Positions 50,529 through 62,977 of a stretch of 64,000 nucleotides of DNA are shown here, in pieces; position 1 is the first letter of the stretch; each line of letters begins with the position of its first letter. Below the pieces are notes generated by a model, which searched no databases, was not told the origin of the DNA, and was given only the letters and a program-made list of their open reading frames with translations. The stretch is taken from assembly GCF_000613185.1 (NCBI RefSeq), contig NZ_CCBB010000003.1, positions 1,674,001-1,738,000 on the forward strand, in the 5' to 3' direction. Made by a program: the position numbers and the translations under genes. The stretch is from Mycolicibacterium cosmeticum (lineage in GTDB: Bacteria > Actinomycetota > Actinomycetes > Mycobacteriales > Mycobacteriaceae).

Positions 50529-53324
50529 GTGGCAGGTAAGGCCCGCGTACACGAGTTGGCCAAGGAACTCGGTGTCACCAGCAAGGAAGTGCTCGCCCGG
50601 CTTAGTGAACAGGGCGAATTCGTCAAGTCGGCATCGTCGACGGTAGAGGCCCCGGTGGCCCGCCGGCTGCGGGAGTCGTTCGGCGGCGGCAAGCCCGCCA
50701 AGACCGCCCCCGCGGCGAAACCGGCCGCATCCTCGGGCGCCGGCCCGGTGCCCGGCCCCCGGCCCGGTCCGAAGCCGGCCCCCGCCGCGCCGGTCGCCGC
50801 GCCGCCGGCCGCTCCGGCGGCCTCCGCCCCGGTCGAGGCGCAGCCCGCGCAGCGTCCGGGTCCGCGGCCCGGCCCGGCGCCGACCCCCGCCGCCCCCACA
50901 CCGGCGGCTCCCGCGGCCTCGGCCGCCCCGGCCCCCCCGGCCGGGCCCGCCGAGGTCCGCCCGGATGCCCGCCCCGGCCCGCGTCCCGGCCCCAAGCCGG
51001 CACCGCGTGCCCCGCGCGTCGGCAACAACCCGTTCTCGTCCCAGCAGCCGGTCGAACGGCCGGCCCCGCGTCCGGCGGCCGGCCCCGGTGGCCCGCGCCC
51101 CGGCCCGGGTGCCGGTGGCCCGCGTCCGGGCCCGCGCCCCGGTGGCGCCTCGCCCGGCAACATGCCGCCCCGTCCGCCCGGCGCCCGTCCCGGCGCCGTC
51201 GGCCGGCCCGGTGGTCCGCGTCCCGGACCCGGCGGCGGTCCGCGCCCCGGTCAGGGTGCGCGTCCCGGTGGTGGCGGCGGTAACTACCGCGGCGGTGGCG
51301 CCGGCGGTGGTGCCGGTGCCGGTGCCGGCGGTGGTGGTTTCCGCGGTCGCCCCGGTGGCGGCGGTGCACCCGGTGGTGGCGGTGGCCGCCCCGGTCAGCG
51401 CGGCGGTGCCGCGGGTGCCTTCGGTCGCCCGGGTGGCGCCCCGCGGCGCGGTCGCAAGAGCAAGCGCGCGAAAAGGGCCGAATACGAGAACATGCAGGCC
51501 CCGGTCGTCGGTGGCGTGCGGTTGCCGCACGGCAACGGCGAGACCATCCGGCTGGCGCGCGGTGCTTCGTTGAGCGATTTCGCCGACAAGATCAACGCCA
51601 ACCCGGCCTCGCTGGTGCAGGCGCTGTTCAACCTCGGTGAGATGGTCACCGCCACCCAGTCGGTGGACGACTCGACGCTCGAGCTGCTGGGCAGCGAGAT
51701 GAACTACGTCGTGCAGGTGGTGTCCCCGGAGGACGAGGACCGCGAGCTGCTGGAGTCCTTCGACCTCACCTACGGCGAGGACGAGGGCGGCGAAGAGGAC
51801 CTGCAGTCCCGGCCGCCGGTGGTCACCGTCATGGGTCACGTCGACCACGGCAAGACCCGACTGCTGGACACCATCCGCCAGGCCAACGTCCGCGAGGGCG
51901 AGGCCGGTGGTATCACCCAGCACATCGGTGCCTACCAGGTCAGCGTCGAGCACGACGGTGCCGAACGGCTCATCACCTTCATCGACACCCCGGGTCACGA
52001 GGCGTTCACCGCCATGCGTGCCCGCGGTGCCAAGGCCACCGATATCGCGATCCTGGTGGTCGCCGCCGACGACGGCGTCATGCCGCAGACGGTGGAGGCG
52101 ATCAACCACGCGCAGGCGGCCGATGTGCCGATCGTGGTGGCGGTCAACAAGATCGACAAGGAAGGCGCCGATCCGCAGAAGATCCGGGCGCAGCTCACCG
52201 AGTACAACCTGGTGGCCGAGGACTACGGCGGCGACACCATGTTCGTCGACATCTCGGCCAAGCAGGGCACCAATATCGAGGCGCTGCTGGAGGCCGTGCT
52301 GCTGACCGCGGACGCGGCGCTGGACCTGCGGGCCAACCCCGACATGGAGGCCCAGGGTGTGGCGATCGAGGCGCACCTGGACCGCGGTCGCGGCCCGGTG
52401 GCCACGGTGCTCATCCAGCGCGGCACCCTGCGGGTCGGCGACTCCGTCGTCGCAGGCGACGCGTACGGCCGGGTGCGTCGCATGGTCGACGAGCACGGTG
52501 ACGACGTCGAGGAGGCGCTGCCGTCGCGGCCGGTCCAGGTGATCGGTTTCACCTCGGTGCCCGGTGCCGGCGACAACCTGCTCGTCGTCGACGAGGACCG
52601 CATCGCCCGCCAGATCGCCGACCGGCGCAGTGCACGTAAGCGCAATGCGCTGGCCGCGCGCAGCCGCAAGCGGATCAGCCTGGAGGACCTGGATTCGGCG
52701 CTGAAGGAAACCAGCCAGCTGAACCTGATCCTCAAGGGCGACAACGCCGGTACGGTCGAAGCCCTCGAAGAGGCGCTGCTGGGTATCCAGATCGACGACG
52801 AGGTGGAGCTGCGCGTCATCGACCGCGGTGTCGGTGGCGTCACCGAGACCAACGTCAACCTGGCCTCGGCCTCGGACGCCATCATCATCGGCTTCAACGT
52901 CCGGGCCGAGGGCAAGGCCACCGAACTGGCCAACCGCGAAGGCGTGGAGATCCGCTACTACTCGGTGATCTACCAGGCGATCGACGAGATCGAGAGCGCG
53001 CTCAAGGGCATGCTCAAGCCGGTCTACGAGGAGAAGGAGCTCGGCCGCGCCGAGATCCGCGCCATCTTCCGGTCGTCGAAGGTCGGCAACATCGCCGGTT
53101 GCCTCGTGCAGTCGGGCATCATGCGGCGCAACGCGAAGGCCCGCCTGCTGCGCGACAACGTCGTGGTGGCCGAGAACCTCACCATCTCGTCGCTCAAGCG
53201 GGAGAAGGACGATGTCACCGAGGTGCGCGACGGGTACGAGTGCGGTCTGACGCTCACCTACTCCGACATCAAGGAGGGTGACGTCATCGAGACGTACGAG
53301 CTGGTCGAGAAAGCGCGGGTCTAG
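50529..53324 (+). CDS. infB: Translation initiation factor IF-2
   Basis: IF-2 brings fMet-tRNA to the 30S subunit and drives subunit joining by GTP hydrolysis. The 931-aa protein begins with the IF2_N domain ([21 protein letters not shown]). A low-complexity Pro/Gly/Ala/Arg-rich linker spans about residues 55-315, and a basic [12 protein letters not shown] stretch follows. The GTPase domain carries G1 GHVDHGKT (about 437-444), G3 DTPGHEAF and G4 NKID; then domains II-IV follow. The GTG at 50529 follows GAGGAGATGTA. The linker runs longer and more proline-rich than in most bacteria but is usual for actinobacteria. Confidence 0.97.
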   Translation: MAGKARVHELAKELGVTSKEVLARLSEQGEFVKSASSTVEAPVARRLRESFGGGKPAKTAPAAKPAASSGAGPVPGPRPGPKPAPAAPVAAPPAAPAASAPVEAQPAQRPGPRPGPAPTPAAPTPAAPAASAAPAPPAGPAEVRPDARPGPRPGPKPAPRAPRVGNNPFSSQQPVERPAPRPAAGPGGPRPGPGAGGPRPGPRPGGASPGNMPPRPPGARPGAVGRPGGPRPGPGGGPRPGQGARPGGGGGNYRGGGAGGGAGAGAGGGGFRGRPGGGGAPGGGGGRPGQRGGAAGAFGRPGGAPRRGRKSKRAKRAEYENMQAPVVGGVRLPHGNGETIRLARGASLSDFADKINANPASLVQALFNLGEMVTATQSVDDSTLELLGSEMNYVVQVVSPEDEDRELLESFDLTYGEDEGGEEDLQSRPPVVTVMGHVDHGKTRLLDTIRQANVREGEAGGITQHIGAYQVSVEHDGAERLITFIDTPGHEAFTAMRARGAKATDIAILVVAADDGVMPQTVEAINHAQAADVPIVVAVNKIDKEGADPQKIRAQLTEYNLVAEDYGGDTMFVDISAKQGTNIEALLEAVLLTADAALDLRANPDMEAQGVAIEAHLDRGRGPVATVLIQRGTLRVGDSVVAGDAYGRVRRMVDEHGDDVEEALPSRPVQVIGFTSVPGAGDNLLVVDEDRIARQIADRRSARKRNALAARSRKRISLEDLDSALKETSQLNLILKGDNAGTVEALEEALLGIQIDDEVELRVIDRGVGGVTETNVNLASASDAIIIGFNVRAEGKATELANREGVEIRYYSVIYQAIDEIESALKGMLKPVYEEKELGRAEIRAIFRSSKVGNIAGCLVQSGIMRRNAKARLLRDNVVVAENLTISSLKREKDDVTEVRDGYECGLTLTYSDIKEGDVIETYELVEKARV

Positions 53325-53326
53325 TA

Positions 53327-56121
<2,795 letters not shown>

Positions 56122-56133
56122 TGGTCTCGCGGC

Positions 56134-56823
56134 TCAGTATCCCGAAGCGTCACCGGTGTCGGCCAGCAGCGCCCGCGAACCCGACACGCCCAACCGGGTG
56201 GCGCCGGCGGCGATCATGGCCCGGGCCTGCGCCAGCGTGCGCACCCCGCCGGAGGCCTTGACCTGAAGGCCCGCGTCGCGCACGGTACGTGACATCAGTT
56301 CCACCGCGTGCACACTCGCCCCGCCGGCGGGATGGAAACCGGTGGAGGTCTTCACGAAATCGGCCCCGGCGGCCACCGCCGCCCGGCACACCCCGACGAT
56401 CTCGTCGTCGGTCAGGGCCGCCGACTCGATGATCACCTTCAGCACGGTCGGCGCCGGCGCCGCCGCCCGCACGGCCGCGATGTCGGCCTGCACCGCGTCG
56501 AACGCGCCGGCCTTGGCGGCGCCCACGTCGATGACCATGTCGATCTCGTCAGCGCCGTCGGCCACCGCACCGGCGGCCTCGGCCGCCTTGATCCCCGAAG
56601 TGTGCTTGCCGCTCGGAAAACCGCACACCGCAGCCACTTTCAGTCCGTCGGGCACGCTGATCGGCAGCATCGACGGGGATACGCACACCGAGTAGGTGCC
56701 CAGCTCGGCGGCCTCGGCTATCAGGGCGGCGACGTCGGCGGGCGTGGCCTCCGGCTTGAGCAGGGTGTGGTCGATGATGGCCGCCACGTCGTTCGTGGCG
56801 GAACGGTCTGAGGTGTCGGTCAT
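56134..56823 (-). CDS. deoC: Deoxyribose-phosphate aldolase
   Basis: DERA cleaves 2-deoxyribose 5-phosphate to glyceraldehyde 3-phosphate and acetaldehyde through a Schiff base. The 229-aa TIM-barrel has [47 protein letters not shown], and the catalytic Lys in FVKTSTGF with the second Lys in VKASGGVRT. These features indicate a true DERA rather than the longer LsrF-type aldolase. It is the last gene of a minus-strand sugar operon, 47 bases after the permease, so here it may cleave the phosphorylated product of the operon's own substrate. Confidence 0.93.
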   Translation of the reverse strand: MTDTSDRSATNDVAAIIDHTLLKPEATPADVAALIAEAAELGTYSVCVSPSMLPISVPDGLKVAAVCGFPSGKHTSGIKAAEAAGAVADGADEIDMVIDVGAAKAGAFDAVQADIAAVRAAAPAPTVLKVIIESAALTDDEIVGVCRAAVAAGADFVKTSTGFHPAGGASVHAVELMSRTVRDAGLQVKASGGVRTLAQARAMIAAGATRLGVSGSRALLADTGDASGY

Positions 56824-56870
56824 CGGTGTCCTTCGTGTCGTATGGGTTAAAGAGGCGTCGGGGAGATCGG

Positions 56871-57878
56871 TCAGGCCGCGCGCTTGGACTGCCGGTCGAG
56901 CAGGTAGTTCATGATCAGGGCCGCGATCAGGATGAGGCCGGTGACCAACATCTGGAAGAACGAGCTGAGCCCCAGCAGGTTGAACAGGTTGCGCAATACC
57001 GACAAGAGTAGAACCGCGATGAAAGTGCCGAGCACACCGCCCTTCCCGCCGAACAGGCTGGTGCCGCCGAGCACCACCGCGGCGATCGCGTCCAGCTCCA
57101 GGCCGGTGTTGGCGGTGGGCTGGCCGATGGTCAGCCGGGCGGTCAGCAGCACGCCGGTCAGCGCGGCCAGGCCGGAGCAGATGACGTACGCGGCGGTGGT
57201 GATGCGCTGCACCGGCAGGCCGGACAGTCGCGCGGCCTGCGGATTGCTGCCCACGGCATAGATGTGTTCACCGAACGTGGTGCGGCGCAACATGAATCCG
57301 ACGACGAGTGTGGTGGCCACGAAGATGATGCCGACCACCGGGATGCCGGCGATCGAACCGGCACCGAGAAACCGCAGGCCCATCGGGATCTCGGCGGTGG
57401 TCGGGGTGCCGTTGGTGGTCAGGTAGGTCAGGCCGCGGATGCTCTGCATGCCCGCCAGCGTCACCATGAACGCCGGCAGCGCGAGATAGGCACTCAGGCC
57501 GCCCATCACCCCGCCCAGCACCAGGCCCGCCGCGATCGCCAGGGCCATGGCCACCGGCCAGGGCACCCCCATCCCGATGAGCAGCGCCACCAGCATTCCC
57601 GACAGTGCCGCGACGCTGCCGACCGACAGATCGATACCGGAGGTGAGGATCACCACCGTCATCCCGATGGCGACGATGCCGGTGAGGCTGGACTGCTGCA
57701 GCAGGTTGGCCATGTTCTGGCTGGTGAGGAATTGCGGAGCGGACACCGACGCCACCACGAACAGGGCGATGAAGATGAACAGCAGGTTGAACCGCATGAT
57801 GAGGTTGCGGCGCGGCGCCCGGCCCGCAGGGGCCGTGACGGGACCGGGTGAGGTGGGGCGGTTCATCAGTTCAGTCAT
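56871..57878 (-). CDS. CUT2-type sugar ABC transporter permease (RbsC-like)
   Basis: The 335-aa protein has about ten membrane helices and the BPD_transp_2 family blocks [43 protein letters not shown] (cited at GIDLSVGSV), [36 protein letters not shown] and [21 protein letters not shown]. It forms the membrane channel with the ATPase encoded just upstream; the two genes overlap by eight bases. A single permease gene implies a homodimer, as in RbsC. The N-terminal [11 protein letters not shown] tail is cytosolic. Confidence 0.93.
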   Translation of the reverse strand: MTELMNRPTSPGPVTAPAGRAPRRNLIMRFNLLFIFIALFVVASVSAPQFLTSQNMANLLQQSSLTGIVAIGMTVVILTSGIDLSVGSVAALSGMLVALLIGMGVPWPVAMALAIAAGLVLGGVMGGLSAYLALPAFMVTLAGMQSIRGLTYLTTNGTPTTAEIPMGLRFLGAGSIAGIPVVGIIFVATTLVVGFMLRRTTFGEHIYAVGSNPQAARLSGLPVQRITTAAYVICSGLAALTGVLLTARLTIGQPTANTGLELDAIAAVVLGGTSLFGGKGGVLGTFIAVLLLSVLRNLFNLLGLSSFFQMLVTGLILIAALIMNYLLDRQSKRAA

Positions 57879-59355
57879 GGGTGGGCTTCGTTCTTCCGGT
57901 GACGATGCAGCGGGCGATGTCCGCTGCCGGGGTGATTGCGGGGTGATATTCGGCGATGTTGCGGCCCTCGTGCATGACCCAGATGCGGTGGCAGTTCTCG
58001 GTGAGTTCGCTGAGCTCGCTGGAGGCCATCACGATGCCCACCCCGGAGTCGGCCAGCGCGTGCACCTGCTCGAACAGATCGGCTTTGGCGCCGATGTCCA
58101 GGCCGCGGGTGGGTTCGTCGAGCAGCAGCAGCTCCACGCCGCGGGCCATCCACTTGGCCAGCACCACCTTCTGCTGGTTGCCGCCGGAGAGTTGACCGAC
58201 GGGCTGACCCAGGCCGGCGAACTTGACGCCGAGACGCTGCAGTGGTGGCTCACACACCTGCCGGGCCCGGCCCAACGGATTGATCCGGCGTCCTTCCAGG
58301 GTCGCGATGGCCGCATTGCGCAGGATCGACTGTTCCAGGAACAGGCCCTGGCGCTTGCGGTCCTCGGGTACCAGTCCGATCCCGAGGCCCACGGCCGCTC
58401 GCGGCGTCAGCGACGTGATCGACCGGCCGGCGACGGTGATGTCCAGATCTGCCTTGCGGTCACCGAAAAGGGTTGCCAGCAAGGTTGATCGGCCCGATCC
58501 GCCGAGGCCGGCCAACCCGACGATCTCGCCGCGGCCGACGGTGATGTCCCGCACGTCGATCAACGCGGGCACCGCGGCGCGGTGCACGTGCAGCAGTGGT
58601 TCGGGCACGGTGCCCAGGTGCCGCCGCGGCGGCCGGGTCGCCACCGGCCGGCCGATCATCGCCTCGACGAGCTGCTCCTTGGACACCGATGCGATGTCGA
58701 ACACGCCGACGGTCGCGCCGTCGCGCATGACGGTCGCGCGGTCACCGATTTCCTTCACCTCGTCGAGGCGGTGCGAGATGTAGATGACCGACTTGCCGGC
58801 GGCGGTGAGCTCCCGGATCACCCGGAACACCGCGGCCAGGTCGTGTTCGGTCAGGGTGGCGCTGGGTTCGTCCATCACCACGATGCGGGCCTCGGTGGTC
58901 AGGGCCTTGGCGATCGCGGTGAGCTGCTGGTCGGACACCGACAGCTCACCGACGACGCTCGACGGGCTGAAGGTGCCGCCGACGCGGGCGATGGCCGCCG
59001 CGGCCAGCCGATCGCGTTGTTTGCGGGCGACGAACGGACCGCGCCGCGGTTCGTGACCGAGGAACAGGTTCTGGGCCACGGTCAGATCGGGTACCAGGTC
59101 GAGTTCCTGGTAGATGGTGTTGATCCCAGCCCGCACCCCGTCCAGCGGGGACGCGAACGTCACCGCGGTGCCGTCGAGGGTGATGGTGCCGGCATCCGGG
59201 GTGTAGGAGCCGGACAGGATCTTCATCAATGTGCTCTTGCCCGCGCCGTTTTCACCGAGCAGGCAGTGCACCTCGCCCTCGGCGACCTCCAGGTCGGCAC
59301 CGTCACAGGCCTTGGTGCCGGGGAAGGACTTGACGATCCCTGTCATCTTCAGCAT
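57871..59355 (-). CDS. CUT2-type sugar ABC transporter ATPase (RbsA/XylG-like, two NBDs)
   Basis: The 494-aa protein has two nucleotide-binding domains. The first has Walker A GENGAGKST (34-42), signature LSVSDQQLTAIAKAL and Walker B RIVVMDEPSATL; the second has a degenerate Walker A GLGGSGRST, LSGGNQQKVVLAKWM and ELLLLDEPTRGLD. This asymmetry is normal for the ribose/xylose family. ATG 59353-59355 follows GGAGG and overlaps the upstream regulator by seven bases. It drives import of the operon's sugar. Confidence 0.94.
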   Translation of the reverse strand: MLKMTGIVKSFPGTKACDGADLEVAEGEVHCLLGENGAGKSTLMKILSGSYTPDAGTITLDGTAVTFASPLDGVRAGINTIYQELDLVPDLTVAQNLFLGHEPRRGPFVARKQRDRLAAAAIARVGGTFSPSSVVGELSVSDQQLTAIAKALTTEARIVVMDEPSATLTEHDLAAVFRVIRELTAAGKSVIYISHRLDEVKEIGDRATVMRDGATVGVFDIASVSKEQLVEAMIGRPVATRPPRRHLGTVPEPLLHVHRAAVPALIDVRDITVGRGEIVGLAGLGGSGRSTLLATLFGDRKADLDITVAGRSITSLTPRAAVGLGIGLVPEDRKRQGLFLEQSILRNAAIATLEGRRINPLGRARQVCEPPLQRLGVKFAGLGQPVGQLSGGNQQKVVLAKWMARGVELLLLDEPTRGLDIGAKADLFEQVHALADSGVGIVMASSELSELTENCHRIWVMHEGRNIAEYHPAITPAADIARCIVTGRTKPTHD

Positions 59356-60329
59356 GGCAAGCCTCCACCCACCGCGGCGGCGCTCTGCTCGAGAACCGTG
59401 GTGGCGGTGGGTTCGTCGGTGATCAACACGGAACACAGGCCGCTGTGCAGGGCGGCGCGCACCACGGGCACCTTGTCCGGCCCGGCCGCGACCGCGATCG
59501 CACAGTTGGCGTTGCGCACGTCGTCGAGGCCCAGTCCGACTGTCCTGCTGTCGATTCCGGGATGTGCGATCTCCCCGGCCGCGGTGATGTAGTGCGCCAG
59601 CACATCGCCGATGGCCCCGCGCGCCTCCAACTCACGCAGTTCCGCAGGCGTCACCGCGCCGGACTCCACCAGCACCGAATTCGGTGCCAGCGCCCCGAGG
59701 GAGAACAGCAGGGCGTCGGCGCTGCGCGCACCGCTGAGCACATCGACGACGAAGCCTTCGGCGTACAGGGCGTCGCGGGTCTCGATCCGTTCCACGATCG
59801 CCGGCACGGGCAGCAGGGTGGCCCGGCCGTTGCCGCTGTGCGCGATGCCGGTGGCGATGTTGGCCGCGGTGGTCGGGCGCACCGAGCGGCTGACCCCGCC
59901 GTTGGCCTGGATCACCTCGATGCCGCTGGTCCAGCCGGCCGGCAGCACGGCGGCGATGTGCTGCAACGTGTTTCCCCACGACACCGCCAGCGTGGTGATC
60001 CAGGAGGCGTTGGCCTTGAGATACCCCACCGCGGCGGCGGCGATATGACCGTCGGTGCCGGGTGTGTCCGGCCCGGGCACCACGATGCATTCCCGCAGCC
60101 CGAATTCGCTGCGCAGGGCGACCTCCAGGTGGGCGCGGCGGGCCTGCGGGTGCACGATCCGGATCTGCACGATACCGACCTCACGGGCCTCGTCGAGCAG
60201 GCGCCCGACCTTCCACCGGGTCAGGTGCAGTTCGCGTCCGATGTCCTCCTGGGTGCGGCCGTGCTCGTAGTAGCACTGTGCGACGTGCAGCAGCAGTTCG
60301 GTGTGGCTTCGGTCTGCCGGATGCGCCAT
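59349..60329 (-). CDS. SorC/DeoR-type sugar-responsive regulator
   Basis: The 326-aa protein has an N-terminal helix-turn-helix (about 10-55; VAQCYYEHGRTQEDIGRELHLTRWKVGRLLDEAREVGIV) and a C-terminal sugar-binding SorC domain (about 60-315; TLAVSWGNTLQHIA, IQANGGVSRSVRPTTAANIA, GIDSRTVGLGLDDVRN). SorC members (SorC, DeoR of Bacillus, EryD, LsrR) bind phosphorylated effectors. As it sits inside the operon, it probably senses a phosphorylated form made by the adjacent FGGY kinase and regulates the whole cluster, likely at a site upstream of the binding-protein gene beyond position 63976. Confidence 0.91.
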   Translation of the reverse strand: MAHPADRSHTELLLHVAQCYYEHGRTQEDIGRELHLTRWKVGRLLDEAREVGIVQIRIVHPQARRAHLEVALRSEFGLRECIVVPGPDTPGTDGHIAAAAVGYLKANASWITTLAVSWGNTLQHIAAVLPAGWTSGIEVIQANGGVSRSVRPTTAANIATGIAHSGNGRATLLPVPAIVERIETRDALYAEGFVVDVLSGARSADALLFSLGALAPNSVLVESGAVTPAELRELEARGAIGDVLAHYITAAGEIAHPGIDSRTVGLGLDDVRNANCAIAVAAGPDKVPVVRAALHSGLCSVLITDEPTATTVLEQSAAAVGGGLPC

Positions 60330-60336
60330 CAGCGGG

Positions 60337-61839
60337 TCACCTCGATCGGCCGAACTGCTGCACCAGCGTGGTCAGGCGCTGGTAGTCGGCATAGGTCTGC
60401 TGGTACACGGGGACGCGCTGCGGTTCGGGCTCCAGGGTGCGCACCTGCGGTGCGAACAGCCGCGACCCCTGCGCCAGTGACCCGGTCACCCCGGCGCCGG
60501 TGGCCGCGATCGCCGCGCATGCCCGCAGGGTCAGGTTCGCGCCGACCACGAACTCGGCGGGCCGGCCCAGCACGTCCACGGTGACCTGCTGCCACAACGG
60601 GTTTCGCTCGATGCCGCCGGAGAACACCAGGCGTTCACAGGACACACCGGCGCGCTCGAACGAATCGATCACCGCGCGGGTGCCGCACGCGACGGCCTCG
60701 ACCATGGCCCGGTAGAGCTCGGCCTTCGTGGTCCCGAGCGAGAGCCCGAGGACGGCGCCGCGCAGCGTGGCGTCGCGGTGCGGGGTGCGGTTGCCCATGA
60801 AATAGTCCAGTGCCCGCAGCCCATGCCGGGCCGGGTCGACGGCGCCGGCCTCGGCGATCAGCCCGGGCAGGTCCGCCCGGGCCACCCCCATGATCGACTC
60901 GCCGGTCCACTTGAGCACCGAGCCGCTGGTCACCTGGCCGCCCTCGACCAGCCATTTACCGTGGTGCAGCGCGTGCGGGTACGGACCCCACACCTCGTGG
61001 GTGTCGGTGGGCACGTCGACCTCGGCGATGATCGCCGACGACGTCCCCGACACCAACGAGACCAGGCCGTCCAACCGGTCGCCGCAGGACAGCAGCGAGA
61101 CGTGCGCGTCGATCCCGCCCACGGCGACGACGGGACTGCCAGAGATCCCGAGATGGGCTGCGGCGCCGGGTGACAGCGTTCCGGCCACCCCGCCGACCTC
61201 GATAATGCGGTCGGGCAGCTTGGCGGCCAGGTCGTCGACGCCGAGCGCGGCGTACAGCTCGGTGGGAAAGCGCGCCGCGATGCTGTCGTAGTTGTACTTG
61301 CACACCGCGTTCATCTGCGATCCGACCCACTGCCCGGTCAGCCGGAAGGTCAGGTAATCCACCGCCTCGACGATCCGGTCGGCCCTGCGGTAATTCTCCT
61401 GGTCGTGGGTGTGCAGCCACATGGCCTTGGGCACAAGCCATTCGGCGGCGTCGGACCCGCCGGACCAGTTCAGGATCGGGTGCTCGGCGGCCAGCTTGGC
61501 GGTGCGTTCGGATTCGGCGCTGCTGCGGCAGTCCATCCACAGGATGGCCGGGCGCAGCGGTGCGCCGGCGGCGTCGACCACGGCCACGGTGGACGCCGTG
61601 GTGGCCGCCGCGATCGCCACGACCGGGCCGGCCCGCCGGCAACCCTCGGTGCTCAGCAACTCCCGGGTGGCGGCGCCGATGGCATCCCACCACTCCCGCG
61701 GATCCTGTTCGGCCCAGCCGGGTCTGGGGAAGTGGGTCGGGTAGCCGCGGTGTGCCTCGCCGAGCACCTCGCCGTGTTCGGTGAAGGCGCCGACCCGGGC
61801 ACCCTCGGTGCCCAGATCGATGGACAGCAGAATTCCCAT
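60337..61839 (-). CDS. FGGY-family carbohydrate kinase (xylulokinase-like)
   Basis: The 500-aa kinase has the FGGY N-terminal ATPase fold (LLSIDLGTEGARVGAF, WAEQDPREWWDAI, RPAILWMDCRS), the catalytic Asp in AVGGIDAHVSLL and the phosphate-binding VSLVSGTSSAI. The C-terminal FSGGIERNPLWQQVTVDVLG is typical of xylulokinases. Position and dehydrogenase partner suggest it phosphorylates a ketose, though LsrK- and EryA-type specificity cannot be excluded from sequence inspection. ATG 61837-61839 is two bases after the dehydrogenase stop. Confidence 0.9.
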   Translation of the reverse strand: MGILLSIDLGTEGARVGAFTEHGEVLGEAHRGYPTHFPRPGWAEQDPREWWDAIGAATRELLSTEGCRRAGPVVAIAAATTASTVAVVDAAGAPLRPAILWMDCRSSAESERTAKLAAEHPILNWSGGSDAAEWLVPKAMWLHTHDQENYRRADRIVEAVDYLTFRLTGQWVGSQMNAVCKYNYDSIAARFPTELYAALGVDDLAAKLPDRIIEVGGVAGTLSPGAAAHLGISGSPVVAVGGIDAHVSLLSCGDRLDGLVSLVSGTSSAIIAEVDVPTDTHEVWGPYPHALHHGKWLVEGGQVTSGSVLKWTGESIMGVARADLPGLIAEAGAVDPARHGLRALDYFMGNRTPHRDATLRGAVLGLSLGTTKAELYRAMVEAVACGTRAVIDSFERAGVSCERLVFSGGIERNPLWQQVTVDVLGRPAEFVVGANLTLRACAAIAATGAGVTGSLAQGSRLFAPQVRTLEPEPQRVPVYQQTYADYQRLTTLVQQFGRSR

Positions 61840-61841
61840 GG

Positions 61842-62930
61842 TCAGTCCTCGTTGGGCAGGAACAGTACCTTCGACGAGAAGATCGATCGTTCGCCGAGTT
61901 GGTGCATGGTCTGCGGCAGCGCCGACAGGGGCAGCTCATGGGTGATCATGAACTCCCACTTGAGTGCTCCGGTGGACATCAGTTGCGCCGAGGTGCGCCA
62001 CTCGTCGCCGGGGAACGGTGCCGAGAAGGAGTTCCACGACCCGTGCAGGCTGGCCTCCAACCGCATGAACTGGTTGAAGGTGTCCTTGCCCAGCGGGACC
62101 GGGGCATGCGGGATGCCGATGAACACCGCGTGCCCGTGCGGGCCGGTCAGCCCGGCCGCCATGTCGGCGGTCGCCGGCACCCCCGCGGATTCCAGCACGA
62201 TGTCGAAGCCGCGCCCGCCCAGTGCCCGGGCCTCGTCGGCGCTCTGCACGGCGGCGGTGGCACCGGCCTCCCGCGCCATGGCGGCCTTCTCCTCGCTCAG
62301 GTCGACGGTGACCACCTCGGTCGCGCCGTGCAGCCGCGCCCATTGGACGGCGAACAGCCCGATCGGTCCGGCGCCGATGACCAGCACGCGGTGCCCGGCG
62401 CGTAGCCCGGTCTTCCACAACCCGTGCAAGGCGATCGCCGCCGGGTCGATCATGGCCGCGGCACGGGGATCGATCCCGGCGGGCAGTTTGAGCAGATTGC
62501 CCACCGGCGACACCACATACTGCGCGTAGGCGCCGTCGCTGCGACTGCCGAAGTAGTCGTAGTTCTCGCACAACCCGAACGCACCCTTGAGGCAGAAATC
62601 GCAGGTGCGGCAGGGGATCAGCGGCGGCACCGAGACCAGCTCGCCGACCTCGAAACCGGTGACACCGGCGCCGAGTTCGGCGATCCACCCGGAGAATTCG
62701 TGACCGCAGATGATCGGCATGACGTAGCCACCGTTGCGCAACATGCGGGGAATGTCGGATCCGCAGACCCCGCAGGCGGCCACCTTGAGCAGCACCTGCC
62801 CCGGCCCGGGCCTGGGTACCGCGACGTCTTCGACCCTGATGTCGCCGGGGGCGTGCATCACGGCGGCGGTCATGGTCTGCGGGAGGACATCGTCGCCCGC
62901 CAGGCCGCGGGTCGGTGCTTCAGTGGTCAT
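61842..62930 (-). CDS. Zinc-dependent medium-chain alcohol (polyol) dehydrogenase
   Basis: The 362-aa MDR enzyme has the catalytic zinc ligands Cys in VAACGVCGSDIP and His-Glu in CGHEFSGWIAE. The structural zinc set has four Cys in PCRTCDFCLKGAFGLCENY, and the Rossmann motif is VLVIGAGPIGLFAVQWA, followed by VVTVDLSEEKAAMA, which suggests NAD preference. Family members act on sorbitol, xylitol, galactitol or threonine. It likely oxidises an imported polyol to a ketose for the FGGY kinase. A 47-base gap separates it from the binding-protein gene. Confidence 0.9.
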   Translation of the reverse strand: MTTEAPTRGLAGDDVLPQTMTAAVMHAPGDIRVEDVAVPRPGPGQVLLKVAACGVCGSDIPRMLRNGGYVMPIICGHEFSGWIAELGAGVTGFEVGELVSVPPLIPCRTCDFCLKGAFGLCENYDYFGSRSDGAYAQYVVSPVGNLLKLPAGIDPRAAAMIDPAAIALHGLWKTGLRAGHRVLVIGAGPIGLFAVQWARLHGATEVVTVDLSEEKAAMAREAGATAAVQSADEARALGGRGFDIVLESAGVPATADMAAGLTGPHGHAVFIGIPHAPVPLGKDTFNQFMRLEASLHGSWNSFSAPFPGDEWRTSAQLMSTGALKWEFMITHELPLSALPQTMHQLGERSIFSSKVLFLPNED

Positions 62931-62977
62931 GAATGGGGATCTCCTGAGCTCTCGGGTTGGCGAAATCGGGGGCCGGG

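Noticed and set aside
50690..51470. Repetitive DNA that could be taken for a CRISPR array or minisatellite
   Set aside because: The repeats are irregular, in frame, and encode the known disordered linker of IF-2; no constant repeat-spacer pattern exists.
50475..52496. A 673-codon minus-strand frame opposite infB
   Set aside because: It is the antisense shadow of the Pro/Gly linker and GTPase part, with Thr/Gly/Arg low complexity and no recognisable domain.
56122..56133. Terminator between convergent dinF and deoC
   Set aside because: Only 12 bases separate the stops and no stem was found there.
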